Shown: piece by piece, positions 24,124 through 36,075 of the stretch
Numbering within the stretch: position 1 is the first letter of the stretch
Layout: each line of letters opens with the position of its first letter
From: Pseudoscleropodium purum
Taxonomy: Eukaryota > Streptophyta > Bryopsida > Hypnales > Brachytheciaceae
Reading direction: 5' to 3'
DNA length: 64,000 nucleotides
Assembly (NCBI GenBank): GCA_963969395.1
Contig: OZ017804.1
Location: 10,230,001-10,294,000, forward strand
Notes under the pieces: model-generated
Databases searched by the model: none
Told to the model about the DNA's origin: nothing
Seen by the model: only the letters and a program-made list of their open reading frames with translations
Position numbers and translations under genes: made by a program

Positions 24124-24345
24124 ATTGATCCCGTATCTAATATTGTATCCGTATTTAGTACTCGTATTCAGTACCTACATTCAATATCCATATTCAGTAC
24201 CTGTATTTAGTACGCATATCTAGTACCCATATTCAGTACCCGTATTCAATATCCGTATTCAATACACATATTTAGTATTCATATCTAGTATCCGTACCCG
24301 TATTCATATTTGTATTCAATATTTGTATTCAATATTTGTATTTTA
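24124..24345 (+). repeat. GTATTCAGTACC minisatellite (about 12-bp unit)
   Basis: Degenerate tandem units such as CGTATTCAGTAC and CATATCTAGTAC run for about 220 bp. It continues the repeat interrupted at 20598 and resembles the GTATC array at 4.38-4.52 kb. Confidence 0.75.
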
Positions 24346-24589
24346 TATTTGAACAACTCAGATTAAATTTCACAAGATCAACATCTTGTGATTTTTTGAG
24401 AAATCAACGTCAATTTTGAAGGTAAGCATTTTTTTTCAAAAAAATCAAGGGCTACAAATTTTTTGAGAGAGGAGGGGGGGAACTAATGGGAAACTAGGGT
24501 GGCAGGCGAGTTTCAGTGTATAGTCACACAATGTCATAGATTATTGTGTACATTGTTCAATATTCCAAGCCTTTTTCCATCCAGAACTA

Positions 24590-24765
24590 CTCAAGACTAC
24601 CATTTCTAGTACTAAAATCGAAGAGCAAAGAGCAAAGAAATTATTAAAAGAGGATTTTTCCATATCTAATTGTAGTATCTTGCAATAGGGTAGTAAGAAA
24701 ATGTGTGAAAAAAATTTAACTTTGACTTCTTAGATTGCAAGATATTTGCATTCAAAGTGAAGAAT
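24590..24765 (+). mobile_element. Fragment of piggyBac-type element (copy A2)
   Basis: Contains TTAGATTGCAAGATATTTGC and upstream text matching the left half of copies A1 and A4. It is cut at 24765 by the miniature element that starts at 24766. Confidence 0.5.
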
Positions 24766-25043
24766 CATGGTTGTCATAACGGGCGAGTTAGGGTCATTGG
24801 ACGGGACAAACGGACGATCTGGATAGCTTTAATTTTGTAACTTGTGCAATTTTGCGGAATGACACGTCACCTCGGAATGCGCCCTGACAATCTCATCCGC
24901 GCCCAGCATGTTCCTTAATCCACATGGCATCCACGTGGCCTATTTTTCCGTTATAAAAAAGTCAACTATGTGTTGACTGTATCAGACGGGCGGGACCTCT
25001 AACGGACGGGCGAACCGGACGTCCGTCCACTATGACAACCATA
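24766..25043 (+). mobile_element. Second hAT-type miniature family, copy 1
   Basis: Ends CATGGTTGTCATA and TATGACAACCATA; the interior is nearly identical to 26375-26648 (shared TGACACGTCACCTCGGAATG). It lies inside a piggyBac-type fragment. No clear duplication is visible at this copy. Confidence 0.75.
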
Positions 25044-26059
25044 TTCTAGATGTTCTTCCAAACTTTAATATCCTGATGATTGTTTTCTCCTCTTCCAACT
25101 ACTTTCTTCCGCTATTTTTCTGGAACCAACTACTATCTGGATTCCAATCCAAATTCGGCTTCATTTGATTTCCAATTACGTCTTTCAATACATTGATTTT
25201 CAATTCCTCTGTTTTACCCTTCAAGGGTCCACTATTGATCTTTCAAGGGGTAGGGACTTCACCACTCTAGTCTCTCTACTTATTAAACCGACAAAAACAA
25301 ACAAACATCCAAGTAATCAAAATACTGCAATACGAAAAAAAGATCCGTATTCTTACAATGTTTCGAATGGCCAATCTAGAATACAGATCATTCAAAACAA
25401 TGTTCATTCCTCTTTACTACAATGATAGATTTCAAGTATTTGGAAATGACAAGGGGGTAATCTTTCTAGATGTAAGATAGATTCCAAGGTTGATAGACTT
25501 TCTGGTGAGCGGGAGTTTCCTTTGGTGGTCGCTAATCTCTGCACGGAGTCGTTTCCAATTCTAGATCTACACTCATACTACTCTTCAGTATAACTGGATT
25601 ACCATTCTGATAGTTCAAACGCACTACGCGCAGCTCCTTTGTCACGAATCTAACACCATTACAATAGTACTCCCTCAATCCTATCTAGTTACCCACAAAT
25701 CCGGATTCCTCCTCACCTATCTTTCTCACATTTCAACACTCTAAGCAACAAACTAACACAATCCAGACACACAATCGGAGCTAGAATGTCCACCAAGTGG
25801 CTTAGATTACAGAAGGAAATGGAATACAATAGATTAATCACCTGGATGGAATGAGAGGGCAACAAATTTGCCCACCTTTAAAAACCAAAACCAAAGTCAA
25901 CACCTAAAAAGCCCAAAAAGGCTCCTCAAAAATCAAGGTAACCAAACAATGAATACTCCGGAATATCTGGAAAGTTTATAGCCCAACTTTCTCTACAAAT
26001 CCAAAACCCCTAAAAAATACAGAACCTGGGCCTACACTTAGAAGTCCTATTCTAGAATG
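25044..26059. other. Decayed sequence, probably part of an old LTR relative
   Basis: No open gene. Scattered phrases resemble the region downstream of the ORF in the 3.3-kb LTR, and the decayed ORF follows on the minus strand from 28326. The left end of this element is not recognisable. Confidence 0.35.
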
Positions 26060-28326
26060 AAAATCCTACCTAATTGCCTACCGGCTATCTATCTACTTTG
26101 TTGTGTTTTCTTTGTGCTGCTTTCGCTTTGGTTGCCCGGAGTCTTTACCAAAGCCTTCACCGATGTATTCTTTGTTGATGACCAAGTTTGGGGCTTATGT
26201 GGAATTTCTGGAAGTGAATCTTCAGATTTCATCTCTTCTTCAAATCCGGACTTCAATACCTCCTCTTCCAACTCCTTGATCTCTTAAATCTCCGGATCTT
26301 TGGCTTGGGGCGACTCACTCAACTCAATCTTAGCACAATCCTGCTTTGGTGTCGACTGCTACATATGCGAGAAACATGGTTGTCATAACAGGTGAGTTAG
26401 GATCATCGGACGGTCCGGACGGTCTGAACGGCTTTAATTTTGTAACTTGTGCAATTTTGCGGAATGACACGTCACCTCGGAATGCGCCTTGACGATCTTG
26501 TCCGCGCCCAGCATGTTCCTTAATCCACATGACATCCACGTGGCCTATTTTTTCATTATCAGAAAGTCAACTATGTGTTGACTGTATCGGACGGGCGGGA
26601 CCTCTAACGGACGGGCGAACCGGACGTCCGTTCACTATGACAACCATGGCGAGAAATCTTCCAGATGAGATCAGGTAGGATTCATCATCGTTCTAATTTG
26701 TGCGTCGAGGTTGCTACAAACAACCAATTCGGGTACCACGAACTTTCCGGCTATGATTTTCCCAAGTGGTGGAAGAATTGGGATGGAAACTCCTTGCTCT
26801 GTCAGAATGGACTTCTCACTTGCCTCCTTCTCCAACTCAAGTACCATTGGTTCTACTGAAGACCACGCTTGACTGCTTGATGGACCCACAACTAGAGTGA
26901 GGATAGACTTTGGCCCTTCTAATTGTGGCTGAATCAGACCACTAGAAGCCTGTCGGATCAAAGTTTGTCAAACTGGAGTATCCTGAAATATGCTCTTGGA
27001 AACTTTCGGAAACCCTTCTAAGTTAATGGCCCGTTCCGGATCCAAGTATTCCAACAACTTGTACATGTCCTTCAAAACAATCCCATCCGGGCTTCGAAGT
27101 CGACTAGAATCTTTACCATCCTTGATTCGGTCATGTGCCCTTCTTTCTCCAACGAAGTGGTGTAGAGGTCAACTTGGATCATTATATCTTTTGAAACCAT
27201 GACAAGTTCCTTGAGGTCATGAATGAGTCAAAGAGCCTCTATTTCCTTCTGTCTTGCCACATTCAACTTCCCTTTTGTCCATTCTAGTTGGGACTTGAGG
27301 CTATCCTTTTCTTCTTCCAACTTTCGGATTTATTCCTCTTTTTGTCGGAACTCTTTTGGATCCAGGCGTTTCTGGATCTCTTCCAAAATTAGGTCCAACT
27401 CTACCTTGAGTTCACTCGTGATAAGGAACACGTGATCTTCCAGGTTTCCATACATCTATTTGGCCTACTACATCTACTAGATTCTGGTTTCAAAGAAATC
27501 TAGGTCTTCAAGATGTTCTAGATTTGGAATCGGCTCTCTTCTATCCAATGTTGGCGCCTTCCCTTGTACAACCAGATCCATGGACTTCCTTCGTTTCTGG
27601 TCCACTATTTCTTCTTCTTCGGATTCCTTCTTCTCTTTCTCCAATTCATCTGTCAGACCATACTTGAAGATCTCAACTTCGGTGTTGTACTAAATCGTCT
27701 CCTTGGCACTCAAGACCTCCTTGTGGTGATAGAAGTAGAATAGATATGGGGTGATAGGGTTGTGTTTCGCCCAACCCGCGTGATTTGCTAGTTTGCCCAC
27801 TACTCCTTAAATCACTCTCCCTCAATGGACAATCCAGTCCTCTAAAGCCCTGAAGATGGTGTTAGCTACTGTGACCATAACTCGAATAAGCTTTTCCAGA
27901 TACAAGATCGGAATGAGGAAGTCTAGTACCTATCTATGCCTCTCGTTTTTGCAGTCAGTAATGGTAAAAACCTCTTTTGAGTGGGCTTGACTCCGAAACT
28001 TTTCGGCTACGTATTTATCTACTCTTCCGGCTAGTCCAAGTCCGCTCTTTTTTAAATGAATAGACATCTGCCCAGATGTCTTCCATCCAAGCTACGAGTC
28101 GACCTCTCATCGTCAACTTGTATTGGTTCGGAACTTTGTAAATGAGTTTCTGGATCATTTCCTCATTCCTCATACTCTATGGCCTATCTAACAATCCAAC
28201 ACATTCGATACACATGAGGTCTTCCTCTAATGGCCCTCGATGGGCCGGATTGAAAGAAATAACCGAACAAACCATCTGGGCTGATACTACAAACTTTTGC
28301 ATAGTCAGATCACCAGTCGTTGCCAT
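26060..28326 (-). pseudogene. Decayed relative of the LTR ORF
   Basis: The minus-strand translation from ATG at 28326 keeps recognisable blocks of the 552-aa LTR protein: a CVGLLDRP stretch (intact copy CVGFAEKPW), ERHR followed by LDFLIPILYLEK (intact RHRRLLQFLVPVLHPEK), and TPYLFYFYHHKEVL (intact CPYLFHLYRENQVL). A later Lys/Glu coiled-coil block is also kept. Several stops and frame changes break it, and a hAT-type miniature element is inserted at 26375-26648. It shows that the LTR family is old with recent members. Confidence 0.6.
26375..26648 (+). mobile_element. Second hAT-type miniature family, copy 2
   Basis: 274 bp with 13-bp ends CATGGTTGTCATA/TATGACAACCATG and a perfect 8-bp duplication GCGAGAAA (26367-26374 and 26649-26656). 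It also contains CGGACG motifs near its ends. Inserted into the decayed LTR ORF. Confidence 0.85.
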
Positions 28327-28799
28327 CAATCACTAACAACCGTCAACCTAATCCGATGCAAATAGCACCAACCTTTCTGTCATCTCTTTATCCCGGTTGC
28401 TAACTCATTATTCTTTCTCTCAACTATACATTTACAAGGTTCAGCAACCAGAAAGGGAGAGAAAGAGAAGTGGCGGTGGGTTTAAGTACCCGACGTGTGG
28501 CTAACAATTCTTGGTGGAGAACAGGTAGAAGACCGTTCTTCTAACGGTACCCTATTTCTCTAGACTAGAAGCCTAGAACATAGGTTTCAGGAATCCGGAA
28601 CTTTCCTGGATCCCAAATCCGTATAAGATTCGTTTCCGTAATGCTAATAACAATTTTAGCAATCTAGAAACTGACTATTTCTACCATAGTCTTAGGATAG
28701 CGAAAATCTCTACAAGTTACTAAAAAAAATAAAAATTGCAAGTCTATCTAACCCTATTGTAGACTAATTCCATCCGGTTTGAGTTTCCATGCTCCCACA
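28327..28799 (-). mobile_element. Probable promoter-side end of the decayed LTR
   Basis: Upstream of the pseudogene ATG. The minus strand has a TACTTAAA TATA-like site near 28480, and the outer edge reads TGTGGGAGCATGG at 28799. This is similar to TGTCGCAGCTTAG at the edge of the intact LTRs. The opposite end was not found. Confidence 0.4.
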
Positions 28800-29639
28800 A
28801 TAGCCATAATGATACCTTCACAAACAAAAACTCACTACATGTCATGATTTTGTTTGATCAAGTACTCATTGGAGCGTCGACGTATGTGTGTGGATTGTGC
28901 ATGTTTGTGTGATCAGTGAAGACGGAATTTAAAATAAAAACATGGTATGTACCTTCAAAGGGGGCGGCACAACCTTCACTTGTTGAGTCGTATGTAGTAG
29001 TGTCCAGTAAGTTCTCCATCATTTGATTGTTGGAGGTCAAATGCATAAGTGGAGAAGTCATAAAACGTAATCAAAGAAATTGCAATGTGAAGGAACTAAA
29101 GTGTAGAGTACTTGTGGTGCAGGGAAGTGAGAGTATTGATACCTAATCTAGAGTGTTGAAGTTCTCCATTTAGTTCATGAGTGTCTACAGAAGCAATCTT
29201 CAATATGGCGATGCAATTAAGTTTAATACATACATGTCTTGTTGATGTCGCTGCCAGCATTAACTTAATTATGTCCACTTTTAGATTGCTGTCAATGAGG
29301 AATGTCGACATTATTGGCTTTGCAGTACTTAAACTGCGATATTCAAGCACCGCTCTTTGCTAATCGCTTGTTTCAAGTCCAATTACGTAAAAATACTCTG
29401 AAATTTCTAAAATCTTCATTTATTTAGAATTCTATTTTTATGTATACACCTCCAAAAAGTCCATAACATTTGCATTAGTGATTTGCTATTCTCTCCTAAC
29501 CATTGTTCTTACTGCATTTGAAATGGGCATCTACATAGGTTCGGCAATTACTGAGCGCAGCAAGTAGGAATAGTCACGTTCTTATCCTCTCTGTAAAGCC
29601 CTAATCTCCCACCCCAAAGCCCAAGTGCGAACGTACTTA
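28800..29639. other. Unassigned sequence with short ORFs
   Basis: Minus-strand ORFs at 29350-29096 and 29061-28858 are short and low in complexity, without a recognisable domain. They could be exons of an unknown gene, since a GAAG/GTACAT donor-like site lies near 28950, but I cannot support a model. Confidence 0.3.
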
Positions 29640-29730
29640 AAACAAGTTGGCTACATGCTTGAAAATTTTTAGATCATTTGGAATTGTACAACATATAGGA
29701 AAAAAATAGTAAGTAGAATGAACAAGGTTG
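29640..29730 (+). mobile_element. Short fragment of piggyBac-type element (copy A3)
   Basis: Contains GATCATTTGGAATTGTACAA and the following AACATATAGGAAAAAAATAG, as in copies A1 and A5b. Ends are lost. Confidence 0.6.
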
Positions 29731-29879
29731 TCTTCCCTGACAAATAGACAATATGACAAACAAAATTTGTTGGACGTCCAGTAGACCCCCTGTCCGTCTA
29801 GTAAAGTCAATTTTACCCTTTGATTTTTTTTTAAATTATTTTTATTTATCATAGCCTACTTCGCAGCCACCTAGCGTTT

Positions 29880-30125
29880 GCATGGCATATTTTGAGGATG
29901 CATTTGGATATGATTTGGAGGGGCGACCACAGGTGTAAGAAGGGTCCTTTTAGAACCATCGCTCACCCCTCTTGGATACACAGTTGTCCCATTTAGACCC
30001 GCGTTGCCCCACTTGGACCCGCATGCGCCTCCAAATCTACAATCGCCCCCCGACACATGCGGTCACCTTTCTACTACCCGCATGCGTCCCTTTCGACCCG
30101 TGCTCGCCCCACCTATATATTCAGT
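29880..30125 (+). repeat. GC-rich short-repeat array upstream of 'WCHID' copy 1
   Basis: Repeated phrases such as GGGGCGACCACAGGTG, GACCCGCGTTGCCCCAC and GACCCGCATGCGCC lie in an AT-rich background. About 350 bp upstream of the pseudogene's conserved block. Likely a subterminal region of the element carrying the ORF. Confidence 0.65.
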
Positions 30126-30249
30126 TGCCCTTGTCTTGTTCAACACTTTTCTTCATTTTAGCTTAGTGTCTTGTATCCATTCGTGGCTACATGCATGAGC
30201 CCTATTTGTTGAAACTTTAACTTTTTCTACTTTCATCACATTTCTTGGT

Positions 30250-32174
30250 ATGGTCACGAGGTTTTCATTTCAACAATCATTCATGGGCATTGAAGACAAC
30301 AACACAATGTCACTTCTTATCTCCGTTGCTGCACGCACTGAAGGTGCAATTAGGAAGGCAATAAAAGGCAAGCTTTGGAAACGCAGGGGCGCCATTCACT
30401 GAAAGTGATAACACATACTGAACAACAAAAACCACCTTACTTTTAAAGGCTAAGAAGACAAGCTTGAGCCACGGACTATGTAGATGTGCAAAAAGTATAT
30501 TGAATGGTGTCACATCGACAAATTCTTTTCAGCTTGGCAACATCATTATAATCGTCACACCACAAGGCCAATTTTAAGTACTGTGAAAACGAGGATTTCA
30601 CACAAAGGTGCTTTAAATTGTGGCAAGTCCTTTATAGGGCCCATTTTTGTTGAAAGAAATGAAGTGTCTTTTTTCCTTACAAGAGGTATATATGTTGAGG
30701 TGGCACTACATAAGGAGGTCAATTGGACAATAGTCAAAGAAAGCACATATATACAATGGCCAGAAAGTGGTTTAATACCAAGAGGTATTTTGGCTTTCCC
30801 AGAAGGAAGGTTGGGACATACTCAAAGTGCATATAAAATTGTCCAGCCTGCAAAAGTAGAGATTGAGGAATCTGAAGAGGATAATGATTTTGATGGTATA
30901 CAAATTACAAGGATTGCATGAGTTATTGAGGAGGTTGTTGTCCCTTCCAAAGTTCAAACTATGATGGACAATGGAGCTGGACCATCATGATGTAGAGCCA
31001 GACAAACTTCAAAAGTACAACGATCTACCACATAGGTTGATTCTAAATTAGCATCAACAATTGTTCCAAACGATATTTTGCCACAAGAAAATGCCAGTAG
31101 AGTCTTTGACTTCTGATTAGATGATGACAATCATAACACAACTATGGAATAGTTGGTAGCACTCTAGATCCTCAACTTCAAGTGGCTACAAGGGTGAACA
31201 CTATGAATTTGGCACAAGCTTTGGTTTTGCTGAAGACCAAAGACACCATGATTGCCTCACTGTAATGTACTTTGAAGAAATTGCGAGATGAATGCAAACA
31301 ACAGAAAATTTTCGTATTTCAACAATATACGGAATTGAAAAGCCTTTGAAAAAAAGAGCACACCGCTTTTACTTTGTTTGATATGGACAATAGCTTGATT
31401 GACTATGATCCAATGCAATTAGACAAGGTGTTAGGGGACCTTACAAACGATGTCCATCACCATTCTCTTCTTGCCAAACGTGTGAAGCGTCCAACAAATT
31501 TTCCAAATGCAAGTCCTATTGCCATCATGGGAGATAGGTCCAATCCCATGGGTGACCTCCAAAAGACCCAAGATTCCCTCTTGTTCCTAGCACTTTCAAG
31601 CTTTGTAGCCTTAGAAAAGGCATTGGAATTTAAAGCAAAAAACTCGACACATTGAGGGTGGTTGTCAAAGTCGGCAGCTACATACTACTATTGGAAGGTT
31701 GCCTGCATTCTTTCCGTAGATAGATCACAACAAGTTGCCTTGGAGTTGGAGAAAGTTTCCAAAAACTTCATTGTAAATGCTCCAAAACGAGAGAATGGAC
31801 TCACCTCGTGGGCTTTGTTAGAAGATATGTATCTTAATGATATGCCCATACTTATTGAAGAAAATGTTATAGATTAGATACGCAATGGTTGGGAACATGA
31901 AAACCAGAAGTCCAGCCATTTCAAAGTGAAGCAACAGAAGTTATTGTGGCCAAAGCCTGTACCTTTTGTCTTGGACCATACAAAATGCTCTATTTGTTTG
32001 GATCAATTTGGGCCTAAAGGAGGATGGGCACTTGGATCTTGCGCACATGTGTACCATTCTCAATGTCTCATCACGCAATGCCTAATTAGACAACATTGTA
32101 TGATTTGTTCAACACCATTTCATAATCGTTTGTATGCCATGTTCAATTTGATGACTTACATGCCACCTTCTTGA
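30250..32174 (+). pseudogene. 'WCHID' family copy 1 with RING-type zinc motif (broken)
   Basis: Conserved block MCKKYIEWCHIDKFF at 30484, an EVALHKEVNWT stretch, then an acidic region ending at 30921. After stops and a frame change, another frame holds residues from 31374 and ends with a RING-H2 motif (about 31983-32125). There CSIC, CAH, H-x2-C and CMIC are spaced as C2-C-H-H-C-C2. Homologues of the first block are at 35.4 kb and 41.9 kb. Known: RING-H2 domains are often ubiquitin ligases; the remainder is unrecognised. It has multiple in-frame stops and is not expected to be expressed as one protein. Confidence 0.55.
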
Positions 32175-33086
32175 CAACACAATGGTGACACAATGTCACA
32201 GACGAAATTTTGAGGCAAAGATTTACTTTGGAGTTGGCAATAAGTGGAACATGATTTGGAAAAGGGACTTGCTAGCTCGCAATTGAATTGAGAAACTGAT
32301 CCAACCAAAATCACTAGAGTTGCACCAAGGCTCATGAGAAGCGGCTCACAAAATGAAGGCAAGAGGGTATTTTTCTACCAATGCCTTGGTGGATATTTTG
32401 ATATCAACTCAAAATCCTTCAAGTAGGGTCCTCATCCGTAAGGTCATTGTTGGAATTTTGAAGGACAAAGAATGGCCAACCATGAAAATGCATCCCTAGA
32501 AGATTTGAATTCTATGCAATACCTCAACTCTACATACAAGCCTTATTACTAAAGTCAAGCACTTGACTATCTACTCAAAGAACAATCCTGCAAACAAGGA
32601 GGACCCTCCAAGCTTTGAAAGACTCCAACATCTTGGATTCTATTTTGAATGCAAACGGACCCGCTTCACGAACTTGTGGCAAGTGTTGGCTTGAGCTTGA
32701 GGGTTCATCAAACGGTCCTCCACATGGTCAAGGAAGTGGTTCTCAGAATGAACCAAATCTTATAGAATAAGCACTTTCCACTATTGGTTAGTTCTACATA
32801 CAAATAGTTGGATATGCATTTTCGTAAAAATCTACATTGTGTAAGGCCACTAGTACATGGTCATATGCCTATATAGTATGAAGGTATGCATATATGCTTG
32901 TACTATTCCGTGGTTTATGATTATTTGTAGATTCCTCTTCAATGCGTTATACTATATTCATGTATTGCAATTTTATATTGCTTTCATTTTAAATATTTTC
33001 TATATTACTTTTCGATTCCAAATACTTGGTCAATGGTCATTCATATTGAAAATGAAAAAACTATTATTCTTTTCAAATGGATTGTA
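32175..33086. other. Downstream remnant without supported gene
   Basis: Short broken frames only. Composition is similar to the preceding pseudogene up to about 32770 and AT-rich after that. Confidence 0.4.
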
Positions 33087-33700
33087 TTAACCCCTAAAGT
33101 TCCAATGGCATTTTTTTGTCAAAACCACTCAAATTTGCCACTTCTATTGTGTTCACCCAAGACAAAAAAAATCTTTTTTATTAGGATCTAACTATAGGAT
33201 CTTATACTTTACTTGTTTTAGCTCATGTGGTAAAAATTTCATGAAGTTTGACTATATAGATTGGAAGATATTAGCATTCAAAGTAGAAAAAGAAAGTTTT
33301 TTTGAATAGTGGCCTGCAATTTGAGTAGACCTTGACCGCCAATATTGAAATTCTTTTGCACTACAAACTTTGAATTTAAATTTTTTAATGTTGAAGAATT
33401 GAGTTCAAAGTCTAGGCAAATTTTTTTTTAAAACACTTGATTTTCATTCTTAATAAAATTGTTAAATAGAAGTAGGTCCAAGATTGAAGAAAACTCAAAA
33501 TTGTTAATAACTCCTAGATGGGATTGAAAAACAATAATACCAATGGTGAGATTGATTTAGCAAGCAAACACCACATTTTAAGAAACAAAATTTGTGAAAA
33601 TTTGTGAAAATTGCATTTAGAATTTAGAAATGATTCCTATGAGTTAATTTTTCAAGAATATGCTTAAATTGCCCAAAAAATAAGATTTTCCGTAATTTTT
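33087..33700 (+). mobile_element. piggyBac-type element, right-truncated (copy A4)
   Basis: The left end is TTAACCCCTAAAGTTCC, the best-preserved terminus of the family. The body matches A1 and A5b (ATAGATTGGAAGATATTAGC). The right terminus is missing. Confidence 0.65.
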
Positions 33701-34199
33701 TCATTATTAGTCCAAGTAGAACAAATCAAAGCTTCACATTTAAACAAAAATATAAAGTTTTAGAAGCAAAAAGAAATTTAATTGATTTTGACTTTTTGCC
33801 ATTTTCGGGATGCTGCCTATCGAGTTCAATTTCAAGCTTTTTGTGGTATTACTTTTGCTTAGGACATTCGTGATTCGTCTAGTCAAAATATTTCTAGAAA
33901 TTGGAAATATAGTTCTATAAATGAACAAAAATACTACATGTCTACATCTAATCAGTAGTCACCAACCTCTTATACCTTTCCTTGAAATTGCAATTACTAA
34001 TTCCAAACAAATATGAGCACATAATTCCATGTCAAAGGAGAAGGGGACCAAAAAATATCCACTTTTCTTTCCAAATTAACCAATAGGCCAATACCACTAT
34101 TTCTTCTATACAAATTGATGAGACAAGACTATTAAAAGCTTGAATCGTGTACATTGTAGTCTGTAGAATGCCATTGAAACATTATATTTATTTATTTAC
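33701..34199. other. AT-rich DNA, no gene seen
   Basis: Chance ORFs only. Confidence 0.4.
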
Positions 34200-35472
34200 T
34201 TGACATACACAACATCAAAGAAAATTGTTTTTTTGCAATGTTTTTTACAATTGTAATCCTGATCAATTGTGACTTCTTCATCTGATGAGGAAGTCACTCA
34301 TCCTAGGCTCAAGCTGCATTTCCTCTATCTTTGCTTCTTCTTTTCTAAATCATGATATTCTTTTTCTTTTTCTTTTATTTCAAGATTGAGGGCTCGCCTT
34401 TTCTGCTTTACCACCTAATGTCTATATTGAAGGGTTTCAAGTTTTGATTCCCATACTATATACTCATCTGTTATATAGGCCTTTTTGCTTCTACATTTCT
34501 TCAAGTACAAATCATGATTGGTCTTGAAGGCATCAAAGTCTTTATCATTCTTTTAAATGGCCTTAGTTACAGACTTCAACTTCAAATCATCCATGAAGCT
34601 AAGATTGGCCTCATTCTCCTTCAAACTCTTCAATTGTTCTTTCTTGGCTTGCAAAGTCAACATTGCACTTTGTATTTTTGCAAGCAAGATTAGTTTATCG
34701 TCCTCTAAATTACTTCCACTACTACTTTCTTCTTCTTCTTCAATTGTGATAGGGTCCTCAACACATTTCCCCTTCTGATTAGTTCCTCCCATTAATGCCT
34801 TCCCTTTTTCTTCCATAGAAACATCTTCATCTTCACTTACAAAAGAATACCCGTCATATTCATGAGTATGCCCATCATTGCTTGAAGTAGCCAACCACAC
34901 TACCTTTTCATCTGGAACAATTGACTTCCCAAGCTTCACGGGTCAAAGCATCGTCTTCCAATCTTGGGGAAATTCTATCCCTATTAATTTGGCTTTGTCC
35001 AGATGGATACCAATAGGAAGCTCTTTCAGTGTTGTCCAATCCACCTCCTTCTTCAATATCACTTCAGTATATACCATTTGGGCTAGAAAGAAATAGAAAT
35101 CATTGTTGTGATACATCTTGTCTTCCAAATACAAAGCAAACCATACCTCACAGCATCTATACATGAAGGCTATATTCTTGTAGTATGCAAGATTTACCTT
35201 GTTGGTATTCATTGTTTATGATGACGGTACAATGGAAATAATTTGGAGATGTGGCACCAATCCACATATTTCTTAACTGTTAAATAACTCCAAGGTTCAA
35301 GTTCAGTTCTCCAACCCTTAAAAGCCTTGATCTTAGAATGGATCAAGATCGTGACACGCATTTTGTGCTTCTTCCTGACTCGTTGTCGATCCTTGTCACG
35401 AACCTCCTGTTTCTCCTTTGAAGTAAGGGATTTAAGGCTACGAAAGAGCAATGGTGGTGGCTCATTCTCCAT
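34200..35472 (-). pseudogene. 'WCHID' family copy 2 (broken)
   Basis: The minus-strand frame from 35472 (MENEPPPLLFRSL) has a Lys/Arg-rich N-terminus and then KKYVDWCHISKLF. A frame change follows, then a block with AQMVYTEVILKKEVDWTTLK (35212-34943). After a stop comes an acidic region with IEEEEESSSGSN and a Lys/Glu-rich coiled-coil-like tail to about 34250. The order matches the copies at 30.5 and 41.8 kb. Function unknown. Confidence 0.6.
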
Positions 35473-35759
35473 GGTTTAGGACCTAGTGCTTGGGTGCTGA
35501 AAATTAGACTACCGATACTAATATACTATGTGTATGTCAAATGTGAGAAGGAGTGGCCCTTATTGTACCCAAGTCAAACTATAGATCAATTGTACTTCAC
35601 ATTTACAAAAATGCAATCTTACACATTTACAATGGCAATCAAGTTTGGAAATGTGTTAGTCATTTAAAGTCTAAGTTACATCATAGAGGAATATGAGGTG
35701 CAAAAGGATAGAATATTCTTTAGCACCTTCACAACTCAAGCCCAACTCACATGCATGCA

Positions 35760-36075
35760 ATTAGCCACTAGGTGGATGATAGACAATGCGCAAAGGAGGA
35801 AGTGGCGACTAGCATTAGTACTCAAGGTCGCCCTAGGGCGAACGTAGGTCGACGAGACAGGACAAGTGCGGGTCTGAGGTGACCACAGGTGTTAGGACAA
35901 GTGGGCGACCACGGGTCTAAAACTAGTCGCTAGTCCAAGGGTGACCATGGATTGAGGTGAACACACATCTAGGGCGACCATAGGTCAAAAGAAAAAAACA
36001 TCTAGACCTAAAACTATAAACCCTAAAATCGTGGGTCGAGGGTAGCACGTATCTAGGGTGACCATGGGTCGTAAG
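35760..36075 (-). repeat. Leader plus GC-rich short-repeat array upstream of 'WCHID' copy 2
   Basis: Units such as GGGCGACCACGGGTCT and GGGCGACCATAGGTC at 35820-36070. Just inside them, TGGATGATAGACAATGCGCA (35772-35791) matches TGGATGAAAGCTGATGCGCA at 39354-39373 next to the kinase-like pseudogene. Confidence 0.65.

Noticed and set aside
24124..24345. Regular short tandem units considered as a CRISPR array
   Set aside because: Degenerate head-to-tail minisatellite without unique spacers, in a plant nuclear context.
28858..29350. Two short minus ORFs as exons of a gene
   Set aside because: No domain, no clear acceptor site and no similarity to other loci in the window.
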